Source: Hyphomicrobium sp. 99 (lineage in GTDB: Bacteria; Pseudomonadota; Alphaproteobacteria; Rhizobiales; Hyphomicrobiaceae). From it: a DNA stretch of 64,000 bases. Positions within the stretch are counted from its first letter, which is position 1. Each line of letters starts with the position of its first letter. The stretch lies in the NCBI RefSeq assembly GCF_000384335.2, contig NZ_KQ031382.1, forward strand, positions 620,001-684,000, written 5' to 3'. The notes below the pieces were generated by a model. That model did no database searches and was not told where the DNA came from. It saw nothing but the letters and a program-made list of their open reading frames with translations. Below are positions 15,416 to 24,490 of this stretch, one piece after another. A program made the translations under genes and the position numbers.

Positions 15416-16746
15416 CTGCCGGATCGCTACAGCTTCGCCTTATCGCTGGAGGGGCAGCGGCTATTATCGTGGCGCTGATTGTTGCCGGCATCGGATTGGC
15501 GCTGCTTTTCGAGCGCCATGTCACACGATCCCTCACCAACGATCTTGAAGTCGATTTGCGCCAGGCGATCGGGTCCTTGGAAATCGACGCTGGCGGCCAG
15601 CCTTTGCTGAAACGCGAGCCATCCAACCCGCGTTTTTCGGAGCCGCTGTCTGGCCTCTATTGGCAAATCAGTACTGCCGCTGGCGGGATGACGAGATCGC
15701 GGTCGCTATGGGATTCCAAGCTGCCGCTTCCCCATGATGCCCTTGCTCCCGGTGACGTTCACTATCATCGCGTAATTGGCCCCAGGAACGCCGACTTGAT
15801 CGCTGTCGAGCGCACCGTCGTCGTGAGCATGAATAATACTCCGACTCCCGTGCGGCTCATATTTGCGGCCGATACGGCAGGTATTGCCGAGGCGCGTCGC
15901 GCGTTTGTCAGCGATCTCGTCCCGGCGCTCGCATTGCTCGGCCTTGTTCTCGGTGCAGCAACCTGGATTCAGATCGGCTTGGGTCTCAAGCCCTTGGAGC
16001 GCCTGCGCGACCGGATTGCTGCCGTGCGCCAAGGCCGGTCAGCGCAATTGGAAGGACCGGTTCCAAGTGAGATTGAACCATTGGTCGACGAGATCAACGG
16101 TTTGCTCACTGCGCGGACGCTCGAAGTCGAGCGCGCGCGCGGACGCGCTGCTGATCTGGCACACGGCCTCAAGACCCCGCTCGCGGCGCTGGCCGCTGAT
16201 GCGAGGGTTCTTCAGGAAAAAGGAGATCGCGAAGTCGCAGCCCGATTGATGGAAGTCAGTGAAGCGATGCGCCGGCACGTCGACCGCGAATTGGCCCGTG
16301 CTCGTATTCGCGGCTCCCGTGGCCTGGGCGGCATCAGTCCGACGCCCATCCGGCCCCTCGTCGAATCGCTGCTTTCGATCCAACGACGTTCCATCGACGG
16401 CAAATCGCTCTCATTTGAAACCGACTTTAGCGGCGAGCCGAGCGTTAGAATCGACAAGACTGACCTGGCAGAAGTGTTGGGCAACCTCATCGAGAACGCC
16501 GGCCGGCATGCACGATCTCGCGTTCGTATCGGATGCCGTGGCGACGGGATGATATACGTGGAAGATGATGGCCAGGGCATAGCAGAAGCTGACCGCGCCA
16601 ATGCCATTGAACGCGGTAAGCGCCTCGACGAAAAGGGTGACGGCTCGGGCCTAGGTTTGGCCATCGTCCAAGAGGTGCTCGACGCCTACGGACGCAAACT
16701 GACGCTTGAGGCTTCAAATCTAGGCGGTCTCCGAGCCGTATTCTAA
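15412..16746 (+). CDS. PhoQ-like sensor histidine kinase
   Basis: An inner-membrane kinase of 444 residues: TM1 about 13-37, periplasmic sensor about 38-165, TM2 about 166-186, HAMP-like linker (GLKPLERLRDRIAAVRQG), H-box DLAHGLKTPLAALAAD, and a HATPase domain with NLIENAGRHA (N-box), DDGQGI and GSGLGLAIV. The C-terminus ends soon after GGLRAVF, slightly short but within family range. The periplasmic part recalls PhoQ/FeuQ-like sensors of divalent cations or envelope stress; the signal is not determined. Confidence 0.92.
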   Translation: MTAGSLQLRLIAGGAAAIIVALIVAGIGLALLFERHVTRSLTNDLEVDLRQAIGSLEIDAGGQPLLKREPSNPRFSEPLSGLYWQISTAAGGMTRSRSLWDSKLPLPHDALAPGDVHYHRVIGPRNADLIAVERTVVVSMNNTPTPVRLIFAADTAGIAEARRAFVSDLVPALALLGLVLGAATWIQIGLGLKPLERLRDRIAAVRQGRSAQLEGPVPSEIEPLVDEINGLLTARTLEVERARGRAADLAHGLKTPLAALAADARVLQEKGDREVAARLMEVSEAMRRHVDRELARARIRGSRGLGGISPTPIRPLVESLLSIQRRSIDGKSLSFETDFSGEPSVRIDKTDLAEVLGNLIENAGRHARSRVRIGCRGDGMIYVEDDGQGIAEADRANAIERGKRLDEKGDGSGLGLAIVQEVLDAYGRKLTLEASNLGGLRAVF

Positions 16747-16858
16747 CGCTTCGGCCTTCCGACTGCAGCCCAGAATTCAATGCGTTTGATGTTTCTGGAG
16801 TTCCGGCGGTGTGGTTCTTCCGCAAATAACGTTCCCACGACAGCAATGCTTCCTCTCG

Positions 16859-17647
16859 CTACAAACCGATCGCGGAAAGGCTTTTCCAGATCATGTATGC
16901 GGCGACGACGAAGATGAGCCCTGCGAATACGGTCGTGAGCAGGCCCCGCTCTTTGGCTAGGTGCCGGGCAACGTGGGTGCCGGCCCATCCTCCAGCGACG
17001 CCGCCTGCGATGAATAGGAGTGCGAGCGGCCAGTCGATGAGGCCGGAATAGGCATAATTTATCGCGGTCGTGAGCCCGAACGCGGTGACGGCAATCAGTG
17101 ACGTGCCTACCGCATTCAGTATCGGCATCCCTGTCGAACCAACCAGGCCCGGAACAATGAGAAAGCCGCCGCCGATCCCGAAGAACCCCGAGAAGAGTCC
17201 GGTGCCAAGGCCGTAACTGAGAACCTTGGGAGCTTTGTCACGGTTGCATTCGGCGCCAGGGTTTCCAGGATTGCCACGCCCCTTGAGCATCAGGATACCG
17301 ATGACCACCATGACCATCGCAAACAGAATGAGGAGCTTGTGGCCGTCGATCGCCTTGCCCATAGTCGAACCGAGCAGAGCGCCGATCACGCCGGAGGCCG
17401 CATACATTCCGCCGCAGCGCCATTTCACTGTGTGCGCGCGGGCATGGCCCATGAGGCCCGTCGCAGCATTGACGGCGACCGCGAAAGCGCTTGTTCCGAT
17501 GGCAACGTGCGGGCTGGTGACGCCGACAAGATAGACCATCAGCGGCACGGCGAGTATGGACCCGCCGCCGCCGACAAGTGCAAGCGTGAAGCCGACCAGC
17601 GATCCCGATAGGGCGCCGAGGCAATATTGGAGAGGTTCCAACGTCAC
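16859..17647 (-). CDS. TauE/SafE-family sulfite/sulfur exporter
   Basis: A 262-residue inner-membrane permease with about eight helices and the paired family motifs GFTLALVGGGGSILAVPLMVYLVG and GLFSGFFGIGGGFLIVPGLV. The family exports sulfite or small organosulfur anions. The GTG at 17647 overlaps the stop of the SQR fusion gene (GTGA), giving coupled translation; starts further upstream would run deep into that gene. As the last gene of the sulfide operon it would remove sulfite made by the dioxygenase. Confidence 0.9.
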   Translation of the reverse strand: MTLEPLQYCLGALSGSLVGFTLALVGGGGSILAVPLMVYLVGVTSPHVAIGTSAFAVAVNAATGLMGHARAHTVKWRCGGMYAASGVIGALLGSTMGKAIDGHKLLILFAMVMVVIGILMLKGRGNPGNPGAECNRDKAPKVLSYGLGTGLFSGFFGIGGGFLIVPGLVGSTGMPILNAVGTSLIAVTAFGLTTAINYAYSGLIDWPLALLFIAGGVAGGWAGTHVARHLAKERGLLTTVFAGLIFVVAAYMIWKSLSAIGL

Positions 17648-19311
17648 GCGCGGTTCTCGATGAGGTGCGGATGAACCATCCATTCGCGCCCCTTGAGCAT
17701 GCCGCGCCAATAGATCGGCGGCAGCAGTCTCTCTTTGAGGAACCACGCGGTGCGGCTCGGGCGCGTGCCGTCGATCAGCCACGTCGGGAAGCTTGGAAGC
17801 AGCTTGCCGCCATAGCCAAATTCCGCGAGCACGATCTTGCCGCGTTCGACGGTAAGGGGACATGAGCCGTAGCCATTGTAATCTGCGGCCGGTTGTTTGC
17901 CCTCCAGCACCGCGAGCGCGTTGACGGCGACGACCGGCGCTTGCTTGCGTGCGGCGGCCGCCGTTTTCGCATTGCTCGTTCCGGCCGCATCGCCCAGAGC
18001 AAAGATGTTCTGATAGCGAACGTGCTGCAGCGTCGCCGGGTCGACTTCGATGAAGCCACCGGGGCCAGCAAGGGCGCTGCGGGCGACGAACTCGGGTGCC
18101 ACTTGCGGCGGCACTGCATGGAGCAAGTCGAATGATCGCTCGATGCGTTCAACGGAGCCATCGGGGGCCTTGCGTTCGAGGGTGGCTATTTTTCTTTGGC
18201 CATCGACAGCCACCAGCTTTGATTCAAGGCGCAGGTCTATGCCGTATCGTTCGATGTAGCTTTTGAGCGCTGGCACATAGGCTGGAACACCGAAGAGAAC
18301 CGCACCGGCGTTGTGAAACTCGACGTCGATATTCTGAAGCACGCCAGCGTCGCGCCAGATGTCGCAAGACAGGTACATCGCCTTCTGCGGCGCGCCTGCG
18401 CATTTGATCGGCATCGGCGGCTGCGTGAAGAGCGCGCGGCCGCGACGGAATTCGCTGACCAGCCGATAAGTGTAGGGCGCCAGATCATAACGATAGTTGG
18501 ACGTCACGCCGTTGGAGCCGAGTGCTTCAGCAAGACCTGGGATGGCGTCCCAAGCGAGCTTGATGCCCGGAGCGGCGACCAGCACGTGGTAGCTCACGAC
18601 GCGCCCATCGGCGAGCTGGACTTGGTTCTGTTCAGGCAGAAATCCGGTGACGGCCGCCTTAATCCACTCGACGCCTTCCGGAATGACGCTGGCTTCGCTG
18701 TGCCGCGTCTGCTCGGGCGAGAACACACCGGCGCCGACTAAGGTCCAGCCCGGCTGATAGTAATGAAGCTCGGAGGGCTCGACGACGGCGATGGAGATTT
18801 TTCGGTTGCGCTTGCGCAGGCTTGCCGCTGTAGAAATTCCAGCCGAGCCGCCGCCAACGATGAGAATGTCGTAGGTCATCGGGCGGGTCGCTTTCGTGCG
18901 TCGCTCTAGCGCTGGCCTGAGGGCGCTTAGGTCATATCCCGCCCGCTTCGCGGCTTCGATTGCGATTGCGGGATCGTTCGGGTCGGCATCGGCTAACGCC
19001 CATAGCGTCGCCGAACGCGTACCGCTTCGGCAGAATGCCAATATCGGGCGAGGGAGATGCGCAAGGGCATCCCGCATCGCGTCGGCATCATCGCTCGTGA
19101 TCTTTCCCGGGACGACCGGCACATGCGCGAAGGCCATGCCGTTGCTGTCGGCAACGCGGGATATGTCCGACGCCGTGAGCTGTCCCGGTTCTTCGCCATC
19201 GGGCCGATTGGATACGATGGACCGGAAGCCCATTTTCGCGGCGTCGGCAATGTCTGCAGCCGTCAACTGCGGCGCCACTGAAAATGTCGGGCTGAGTGCC
19301 TTAAATAACAT
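17644..19311 (-). CDS. Phosphatase-like sulfurtransferase fused to sulfide:quinone oxidoreductase
   Basis: A two-domain protein of 555 residues. Residues 1-135 are a DSP-like/TIGR01244 domain with the P-loop C94-R-S-G-T-R99, a Cys-X5-Arg site used in sulfur transfer. Residues 146-550 are an FAD flavoprotein of the SQR type: FAD motif GGGSAGIS (153-160), the conserved Cys in PIKCAGAPQK and a second in YGSCPLTVERGK, ALGDAAG for FAD binding and a hydrophobic C-terminus with aromatic residues for quinone contact. It would oxidise sulfide, passing electrons to quinone, and move the sulfane sulfur on. In many genomes these parts are separate, although the fusion is known. It is central in the operon between the permease and TauE. 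Confidence 0.9.
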   Translation of the reverse strand: MLFKALSPTFSVAPQLTAADIADAAKMGFRSIVSNRPDGEEPGQLTASDISRVADSNGMAFAHVPVVPGKITSDDADAMRDALAHLPRPILAFCRSGTRSATLWALADADPNDPAIAIEAAKRAGYDLSALRPALERRTKATRPMTYDILIVGGGSAGISTAASLRKRNRKISIAVVEPSELHYYQPGWTLVGAGVFSPEQTRHSEASVIPEGVEWIKAAVTGFLPEQNQVQLADGRVVSYHVLVAAPGIKLAWDAIPGLAEALGSNGVTSNYRYDLAPYTYRLVSEFRRGRALFTQPPMPIKCAGAPQKAMYLSCDIWRDAGVLQNIDVEFHNAGAVLFGVPAYVPALKSYIERYGIDLRLESKLVAVDGQRKIATLERKAPDGSVERIERSFDLLHAVPPQVAPEFVARSALAGPGGFIEVDPATLQHVRYQNIFALGDAAGTSNAKTAAAARKQAPVVAVNALAVLEGKQPAADYNGYGSCPLTVERGKIVLAEFGYGGKLLPSFPTWLIDGTRPSRTAWFLKERLLPPIYWRGMLKGREWMVHPHLIENRA

Positions 19312-19761
19312 CTAAAAATCTCCTGTGCTATGCGCGAGCGAAGCTTCGCGTTGAAAAATGAGGCTGTGCAGGCCCATGCCCGCGGCCATGGCCAGCACGA
19401 AGAGCAGCGCCGGCATCGGCTGGACCGCGATGGCTGCTATGCCGGGGCCAGGGCAAATGCCGGCAAGCCCCCAGCCCGTTCCGAAAATCGCGGCACCACC
19501 AATTAATTTCCAATTGACGTGCTTCGTCGGAGGAAAATGAAAGTCATTCGATACAAGCGGCTTTCGGAGGCGCTTCGCTACCTGCCAAGCAACGGCCATC
19601 GGAAGCAGCGCGCCGCCCATGACGAATGCCAAGGTCGGATCCCAATTTCCGCCAACGTCGAGAAACGCGCGGACTCTCGCCGGATCGATCATCCCGGATA
19701 TGGCGAGACCCATGCCGAAGAGCACGCCGCTAAGCAGCGCAATTGCGGTATCTTTCATCAT
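19312..19761 (-). CDS. YeeE/YedE-type sulfur transporter, second half
   Basis: A 149-residue membrane protein with four to five helices and the family block GTGWGLAGICPGPGIAAIA, whose Cys is the conserved sulfur-relay residue. It is one half of a split YeeE/YedE transporter (PmpB-like). The start ATGATGAAA overlaps the stop of the upstream half (ATGA overlap). Longer frames upstream are not plausible because they overlap that half. Together the two genes match the number of helices of a full-length YeeE. Confidence 0.87.
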   Translation of the reverse strand: MMKDTAIALLSGVLFGMGLAISGMIDPARVRAFLDVGGNWDPTLAFVMGGALLPMAVAWQVAKRLRKPLVSNDFHFPPTKHVNWKLIGGAAIFGTGWGLAGICPGPGIAAIAVQPMPALLFVLAMAAGMGLHSLIFQREASLAHSTGDF

Positions 19762-20192
19762 ATGGACAACCCGAGCAGCCGCATGGCCGTGACCGTGATC
19801 ACGCCTGCGATCATGAAAGTGAGCGTCGCGAAAATCGAACGCACGGAAAGCCGGGAAAGTCCGCAAATACCATGTCCGCTCGTGCAGCCGGACCCGAGCC
19901 GGGTGCCAAAGCCGACGAGCACACCCGCGATGATCAGCGATAGCGATGTGGGGAAGACGACGTTCACACCCATGACGAATGCAACCAATCCGGCACCAAT
20001 GGGCAAGCCGATGACGAAGGCCCACGCGAGCTGCCGCGGCGGGTCACCGGGCGATATGCCGAGTGCGCGTGCAAACAACCCGCTGACACCAGCGATGCGC
20101 CCGTTGCCGAGCAGCATGATTGCGGCGGCGAGGCCAATAAGAAGGCCGCCAATGAGGCCTTCTATCGGAGCAGCATGAGGGAAGCCGGGCAT
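19758..20192 (-). CDS. YeeE/YedE-type sulfur transporter, first half
   Basis: A 144-residue membrane protein with the conserved GFGTRLGSGCTSGHGICGLSRLSVRS motif and two cysteines in it, typical of the PmpA-like half of split YeeE/YedE transporters for thiosulfate or sulfane sulfur. It starts at the very end of the dioxygenase gene and is followed by its partner, so the three are one transcript. Confidence 0.88.
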   Translation of the reverse strand: MPGFPHAAPIEGLIGGLLIGLAAAIMLLGNGRIAGVSGLFARALGISPGDPPRQLAWAFVIGLPIGAGLVAFVMGVNVVFPTSLSLIIAGVLVGFGTRLGSGCTSGHGICGLSRLSVRSIFATLTFMIAGVITVTAMRLLGLSI

Positions 20193-21112
20193 CAGAGCAC
20201 ATTCAGCGGGAGCTTAAGATAACGCGTCCCGTTCTCCTCGGCCTCGGGAAGGCGGCCGCCACGCATGTTGACCTGGACCGAAGGCAGGATGAGCTTGGGC
20301 ATTGAGAGCGTCGCATCCCGGGTCGTCCGCATGGTGACGAAGTCGTCTTCGTTCACCCCTTCGTGGACGTGGATGTTGTGAGCTTTCTCGGCGCCGACCG
20401 TCGTTTCCCAGGCATATTCGTCCCGCCCAACGGCCTTGTAGTCGTGGCAGAGGAAAAGACGGGTCTCGTCCGGCAGCTTTAAGAGGCGGCGTATCGAGCG
20501 ATAGAGCTCGCGTGCATCGCCGCCGGGGAAATCTGCGCGGGCGGTGCCATAATCGGGCATGAACAACGTGTCGCCCGTGAAGACTGCATCACCGATGACG
20601 TACGCCATATCGGCGGGCGTGTGCCCTGGTACGTGCAGCGTTATCGCCTCGATCTCTCCGATCTGGAAGCGATCACCATCGGCAAATAACCGATCGAACT
20701 CCGAACCGTCGCGCTCGAACTCGGTGCCGACGTTGAAGATTTTGCCGAATACGTTTTGGACACGAATGATCTCGCGTCCGATCGCCAGTTTGCCGCCGAG
20801 ACCATTCTGCAGGTACGGCGCGGCCGAAAGGTGATCGGCGTGTGCGTGCGTCTCGAGCAGCCACTCGACCTGCAAGTCGTTGGCGCGGACATAGGCAACA
20901 ATTTCGTCTGCCGACTTCGTGTCGGTACGGCCAGCCGCCTGATCGAAATCCAATACGCTGTCGATGATTGCCGCCGCACGGGTGGAAGGATCGTGCACGA
21001 CGTAGCTCACCGTATTCGTCGGCTCGTCGAAGAAGGCCCGGATAGCGGGCTTCGCTCCAGATGCGCGTGATCTGCTGATTAAGGCATCAGCCTGATTGAC
21101 AACGGGGTCCAT
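20192..21112 (-). CDS. ETHE1/Blh-like persulfide dioxygenase
   Basis: A 306-residue metallo-beta-lactamase-fold enzyme. Metal ligands are visible in THAHADH, in HVPGHTPADMAY, in GDTLF and in FLCHDY. The family members in BigR operons (Blh) and ETHE1 oxidise glutathione persulfide to sulfite using one Fe2+. The N-terminal FFDEPTNTVSYVVHD and central DYGTARADFPGG blocks are typical. It is first in the minus-strand sulfide operon, right beside the palindromic operator, and supplies the sulfite that TauE would export. Confidence 0.9.
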   Translation of the reverse strand: MDPVVNQADALISRSRASGAKPAIRAFFDEPTNTVSYVVHDPSTRAAAIIDSVLDFDQAAGRTDTKSADEIVAYVRANDLQVEWLLETHAHADHLSAAPYLQNGLGGKLAIGREIIRVQNVFGKIFNVGTEFERDGSEFDRLFADGDRFQIGEIEAITLHVPGHTPADMAYVIGDAVFTGDTLFMPDYGTARADFPGGDARELYRSIRRLLKLPDETRLFLCHDYKAVGRDEYAWETTVGAEKAHNIHVHEGVNEDDFVTMRTTRDATLSMPKLILPSVQVNMRGGRLPEAEENGTRYLKLPLNVL

Positions 21113-21128
21113 GGGCTCTCACTCATTT

Positions 21129-21149
21129 AATTTCATAGTTTATGTAATT
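21129..21149. promoter_or_regulatory. Palindromic operator candidate for the sulfide regulator
   Basis: A 21-bp AT-rich imperfect palindrome, AATT-T-CATA, centre GTT, TATG-T-AATT, with eight matching pairs per arm. It lies 17 bp upstream of the dioxygenase start and 48 bp upstream of the peroxiredoxin start, where BigR-type ArsR repressors bind in related operons. It could control both directions. Confidence 0.6.
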
Positions 21150-21196
21150 GTGTATTCTGCTTGCGTCAAGGGGGCTCGATGTGGCAAGGAGGCGCC

Positions 21197-21835
21197 ATGG
21201 AAAACACAGGAACGATAGGTGATCGGCCTCTTCGCATTGGGGATTTGGCCCCAAATTTCCGTGCTCGTACGACGCACGGGGAGATGAGCCTCGATCAGTT
21301 TCGCGGAAAATGGGTGGTGTTCTTCTCGCACCCAGCCGACTTCACGCCGGTCTGCACCAGCGAATTCGTGGCCTTGGCCAAGGCGGCGCCGCGCTTCGCC
21401 GAGATGGACTGCGCCTTGCTCGGGTTGTCCGTTGACAGCCTGTTTTCTCACGTCGCGTGGCTGAACGCGATTAGGGAGCTATCGGGTGTCGAGATTCCGT
21501 TTCCTGTCGTCGAGGATCCCTCGATGGCGATCGGGCGCGCCTATGGGATGCTCGATGAAAACGCGGCGGATTCGTCCGCCGTTCGCGCAGCGTATTTCAT
21601 CGATCCCAAAGGCGTCATCCGCGCTATGAACTGGTATCCGATGAGCGTCGGACGATCCGTCAAGGAGATGCTTCGCATGGTGGCGGCGCTCCGTCGCTCT
21701 TATACCGGAGAAGCGCTCACTCCCGCCGATTGGCAGCCCGGCGACGATATCCTTGTTCCGCCGGTCGTGCCCGAGGGCCGCTTGACGGCGGCTTTGCCGC
21801 GCGACTGGTTCCATCGTTTGAAGGCCGACAGATGA
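21197..21835 (+). CDS. 1-Cys/AhpC-type peroxiredoxin
   Basis: A 212-residue thiol peroxidase of the Prx6-like group. The active site is ADFTPVCTSEF with peroxidatic Cys53; SVDSLFSHVAWL and the long C-terminal part (DWQPGDDILVPP) are typical. The ATG at 21197 is preceded by AAGGAGG four bases upstream; earlier starts give no conserved residues. It is translated together with the ArsR gene (ATGA overlap). It may remove peroxide or persulfide by-products of sulfide oxidation. Confidence 0.9.
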   Translation: MENTGTIGDRPLRIGDLAPNFRARTTHGEMSLDQFRGKWVVFFSHPADFTPVCTSEFVALAKAAPRFAEMDCALLGLSVDSLFSHVAWLNAIRELSGVEIPFPVVEDPSMAIGRAYGMLDENAADSSAVRAAYFIDPKGVIRAMNWYPMSVGRSVKEMLRMVAALRRSYTGEALTPADWQPGDDILVPPVVPEGRLTAALPRDWFHRLKADR

Positions 21836-22242
21836 GTGCGCTTTTCCAGTCTCGCGAACTCGCGGATGCTGCGACCGAAAAAATTCGGGTCTTTGCGCAG
21901 CCTCAGCGTCTCATGATCCTTTCTTATCTCCTCGACGGCGAGCGCGGGGTGGCAGAAATCGAGAAAGCAACGGGCATTGGCCAGCCAACGCTCAGTCAGC
22001 AACTCGCAGAGCTTCGCCGTGCGGATCTCGTCGTCACGCGCCGCGAAGCCAAGCTGGTCTACTATCGCCTCGCGAGCGACAGCGTGGTGCTTTGCGTGCG
22101 TACGCTCGAAGCGATGTTCGGTCGTGATGAGATCGTCGGGCTGACAGAAGAACAGCCTCAGCCGAGCCGGCGCGCCGTCAAGCCTTCGGCTCAGACTGTG
22201 GAGCCTTCAACCGGAGCGGCGGCCTTCGCGAGGATTATTTAA
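21832..22242 (+). CDS. ArsR/BigR-like transcriptional regulator
   Basis: A 136-residue winged-helix repressor. HTH: RLMILSYLLDGERGVAEIEKATGIGQPTLSQQLAELRRADLV, then the wing TRREAKLVYYRL. BigR senses sulfide by a disulfide between two cysteines; here only one cysteine remains (in VVLCVRTLEAMFG) and the first position is Ser in RLMILSYLL. Sensing may work between subunits or by another ligand. The ATG overlaps the peroxiredoxin stop. The C-terminal 35 residues are a low-complexity tail unusual for the family. Confidence 0.88.
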   Translation: MSALFQSRELADAATEKIRVFAQPQRLMILSYLLDGERGVAEIEKATGIGQPTLSQQLAELRRADLVVTRREAKLVYYRLASDSVVLCVRTLEAMFGRDEIVGLTEEQPQPSRRAVKPSAQTVEPSTGAAAFARII

Positions 22243-22576
22243 GTGACTGCGCTTTGAGCCGATAAAGCTGAGAGGAACTACACCCCGCTTTGTGACGGGC
22301 CCCACTTCATCTGCATTGCCATCTCTGCTGCCAGTCAAACGCTGTAGTTGCCTCGAGACGGTCTGGGCCGTGGGACCTCGACGCCAAGCGCAGCTGAAGT
22401 TGCGACTTGCGTAGGACATGACGTGCAGGGCCAAAACCCGCGCGCGTCTCTCATCCAGGATAGCTCCTGCTTGCCGACAGTATGAGGCGCGGCGAACAAT
22501 GGTCCGATGATGCCCGAGAGATTAAGAGCATCGTGCGTCAGGCCGCCGGGCAACTTTCAAGCGGCCAACAGACACT
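22243..22576. other. Convergent intergenic space
   Basis: Lies between the ends of the regulator and the phosphoethanolamine transferase. No gene and no clear hairpin terminator with a T-tract was found. Confidence 0.4.
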
Positions 22577-24490
22577 TCAACGCGAGACGGTCTGCTGACA
22601 TGATGAAACTGAAGAGCGCTGCGAAGTTGCTAAACGGGTTGGATCGGCTTCGACTTTTTTTGCTCCGTGTTGGGTGAGAGCCGAGTCCCAATCGAGACTG
22701 TAGCGTTCCGATGACAGATCATAGCGAGGATCGTAGTCTTCCGCCTCGATCCCGGTTAGTCCCAAAATCAGTTCGTAAAGCAAGTCGTTCGTCCAGACCG
22801 CATCGCGGTGATTTCGCAACGCTGCTGTTCGTCCAGCACTCGCTTTTGTAAACGCGTCAGAAAGCCAAACGATAAGAGGAATGTGGGTCATCTCGAACGT
22901 AAACATTTGAGGATCGTGGGCCCGACCCTCATCAATACCTTCGGCGTGATCGGGTAGGTAAACGAACGCGCGAAAGCCGGAAAGCTGCTTTGCTTCAGAA
23001 AATATTTGGGACAGCACTAGGTCTGTGAAAGCGACGCTGTCGTCGTAGCAATCAGTTTTCTTACGGCGCGCGCTTGCGGTGTCGGCAAACCAGTCGAACC
23101 ATCCAGCCGTACCAGCATGCGCTGAGTTCGGCGTATCGGAGAACCGAGAAAAGTTCGAAGGAAAACGACGGCAATAATCCTGGTGGCTCCCCATCAGGTG
23201 AAGCACGATCAGATTGTTTTCATCGGGATTAATTTGCCTCTTCAAGTCGCGGAGTCTGGATACGAGTTCAATGTCAGGAAAGTCACTGAGGCTTCCGCCG
23301 TCAACGCGATGATTTATCTTCACATAAACATCCGCCGTGTTCGCAATGGCCGTTATGGGATTATCGTACGTTCCCAAGCCCTGTTGATTGCTAAGCCAAT
23401 ATGTCCGAAATCCAGCCGATCTCGCGACATCGAGAATCGATGGCGACGCTATATAGTTTTTGCCATTGTACTGATTGGCGGCCGTGAGGGCCAAACTTAG
23501 AGCAGGTACTGTCTGAACATAATTGGAATAGGAGTGAGTGAAGCGAGCCCAATTTTCGCTACAGACTTGGTCGTCCATCCAGGGCGTCGTTTTCCTTTCA
23601 TAGCCGTAAAGGCTCATGTGTCCCCGCGCTTGGGATTCGCCGATGACGAGGACATAAGTCTCCCCCTTCGCAAGCTTGCGAGCGCTTATCGATGGGACCG
23701 CATCTTGACGCGCTCTCTCAATGGCGTGGAGGGCTCTGAGTTGTTTGAAATAGGTGAAGGCGTAGCCGATGGTTGCCGCGTACAGCCCGGCGGGCTTGTG
23801 GAAACAGGCCAGCTGAACCAGCGCGACAATGGCTATGGCGCTTATTGTCGATACGCCGACGTGCGGTCGGTTTACCCGATATTGTGCAAAATTGAGGGCA
23901 AGTACGATGAGCGTATAGCCCAATAACACGACGCCGATCGGATAGTCGAAATTGTCCGCGATAAACTCGCGAGCCTCGAACAGTGTCGTCCCCAAAACAG
24001 CCGCGCTCACCTGACTGGAAATAGGAACTCCGAAGTATAGATTATAGCAAAATACCGCAAACACCCAGAATCCCGCCGCCGCAGCAAATATCGTTGAAAA
24101 AGCGGCCTGCAGAAGAGGATGCTTTTCCAGTAGTCCGCTTCCAACGAGGTGGAGAGCAAAAAGTGAACCGATGAGAACGAGCCAAGGATTGATGAGGCCA
24201 TGATAACCGAAATTGTAATATTCAACGCCCGCGCCGAACGCGAGAAGCAAAAAATAGAAGCCAAGCATCGGCAATCGCGCAGCCCGAAGGCGGACGAAAA
24301 TGCCCACAGTCCAACCGATAACGAGTATCGAAGCGACGGTTCCAGCAGCAAATGCGAACGGTCCGTTCGGGGCGTAACGTTCGACTCTGTGCAGAAGGAA
24401 AAGAAGCAGGATATTCACCCCTGCAATTTTGAGGTTTCCCACCGCGTCGCCGCAAAAGACGAAAATGCGCGCTACAAAATTTTGGGGCAT
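22577..24490 (-). CDS. CptA-like phosphoethanolamine transferase
   Basis: An inner-membrane enzyme of about 637 residues that transfers phosphoethanolamine to lipid A or core sugars. The N-terminal part has eight or more hydrophobic helices. The periplasmic sulfatase-fold domain begins near residue 280 with VLVIGESQARGHMSLYGYERKTTPW, where the Ser of GES takes the nucleophile place as in CptA (EptA has Thr). Metal-site blocks include LHLMGSHQDY and YLPDHAEGI. The C-terminus has about 40 extra residues. The ATG at 24490 is preferred over a TTG four codons earlier. Its regulation is unknown; PhoP-like systems often control such genes. Confidence 0.88.
   Translation of the reverse strand: MPQNFVARIFVFCGDAVGNLKIAGVNILLLFLLHRVERYAPNGPFAFAAGTVASILVIGWTVGIFVRLRAARLPMLGFYFLLLAFGAGVEYYNFGYHGLINPWLVLIGSLFALHLVGSGLLEKHPLLQAAFSTIFAAAAGFWVFAVFCYNLYFGVPISSQVSAAVLGTTLFEAREFIADNFDYPIGVVLLGYTLIVLALNFAQYRVNRPHVGVSTISAIAIVALVQLACFHKPAGLYAATIGYAFTYFKQLRALHAIERARQDAVPSISARKLAKGETYVLVIGESQARGHMSLYGYERKTTPWMDDQVCSENWARFTHSYSNYVQTVPALSLALTAANQYNGKNYIASPSILDVARSAGFRTYWLSNQQGLGTYDNPITAIANTADVYVKINHRVDGGSLSDFPDIELVSRLRDLKRQINPDENNLIVLHLMGSHQDYCRRFPSNFSRFSDTPNSAHAGTAGWFDWFADTASARRKKTDCYDDSVAFTDLVLSQIFSEAKQLSGFRAFVYLPDHAEGIDEGRAHDPQMFTFEMTHIPLIVWLSDAFTKASAGRTAALRNHRDAVWTNDLLYELILGLTGIEAEDYDPRYDLSSERYSLDWDSALTQHGAKKVEADPTRLATSQRSSVSSCQQTVSR

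Noticed and set aside
19501..19520. AATTAATTTCC resembling the repeat core
   Set aside because: The flanking GTGC and CAC arms are missing and it codes for a conserved part of the YeeE half, so it is a chance match.
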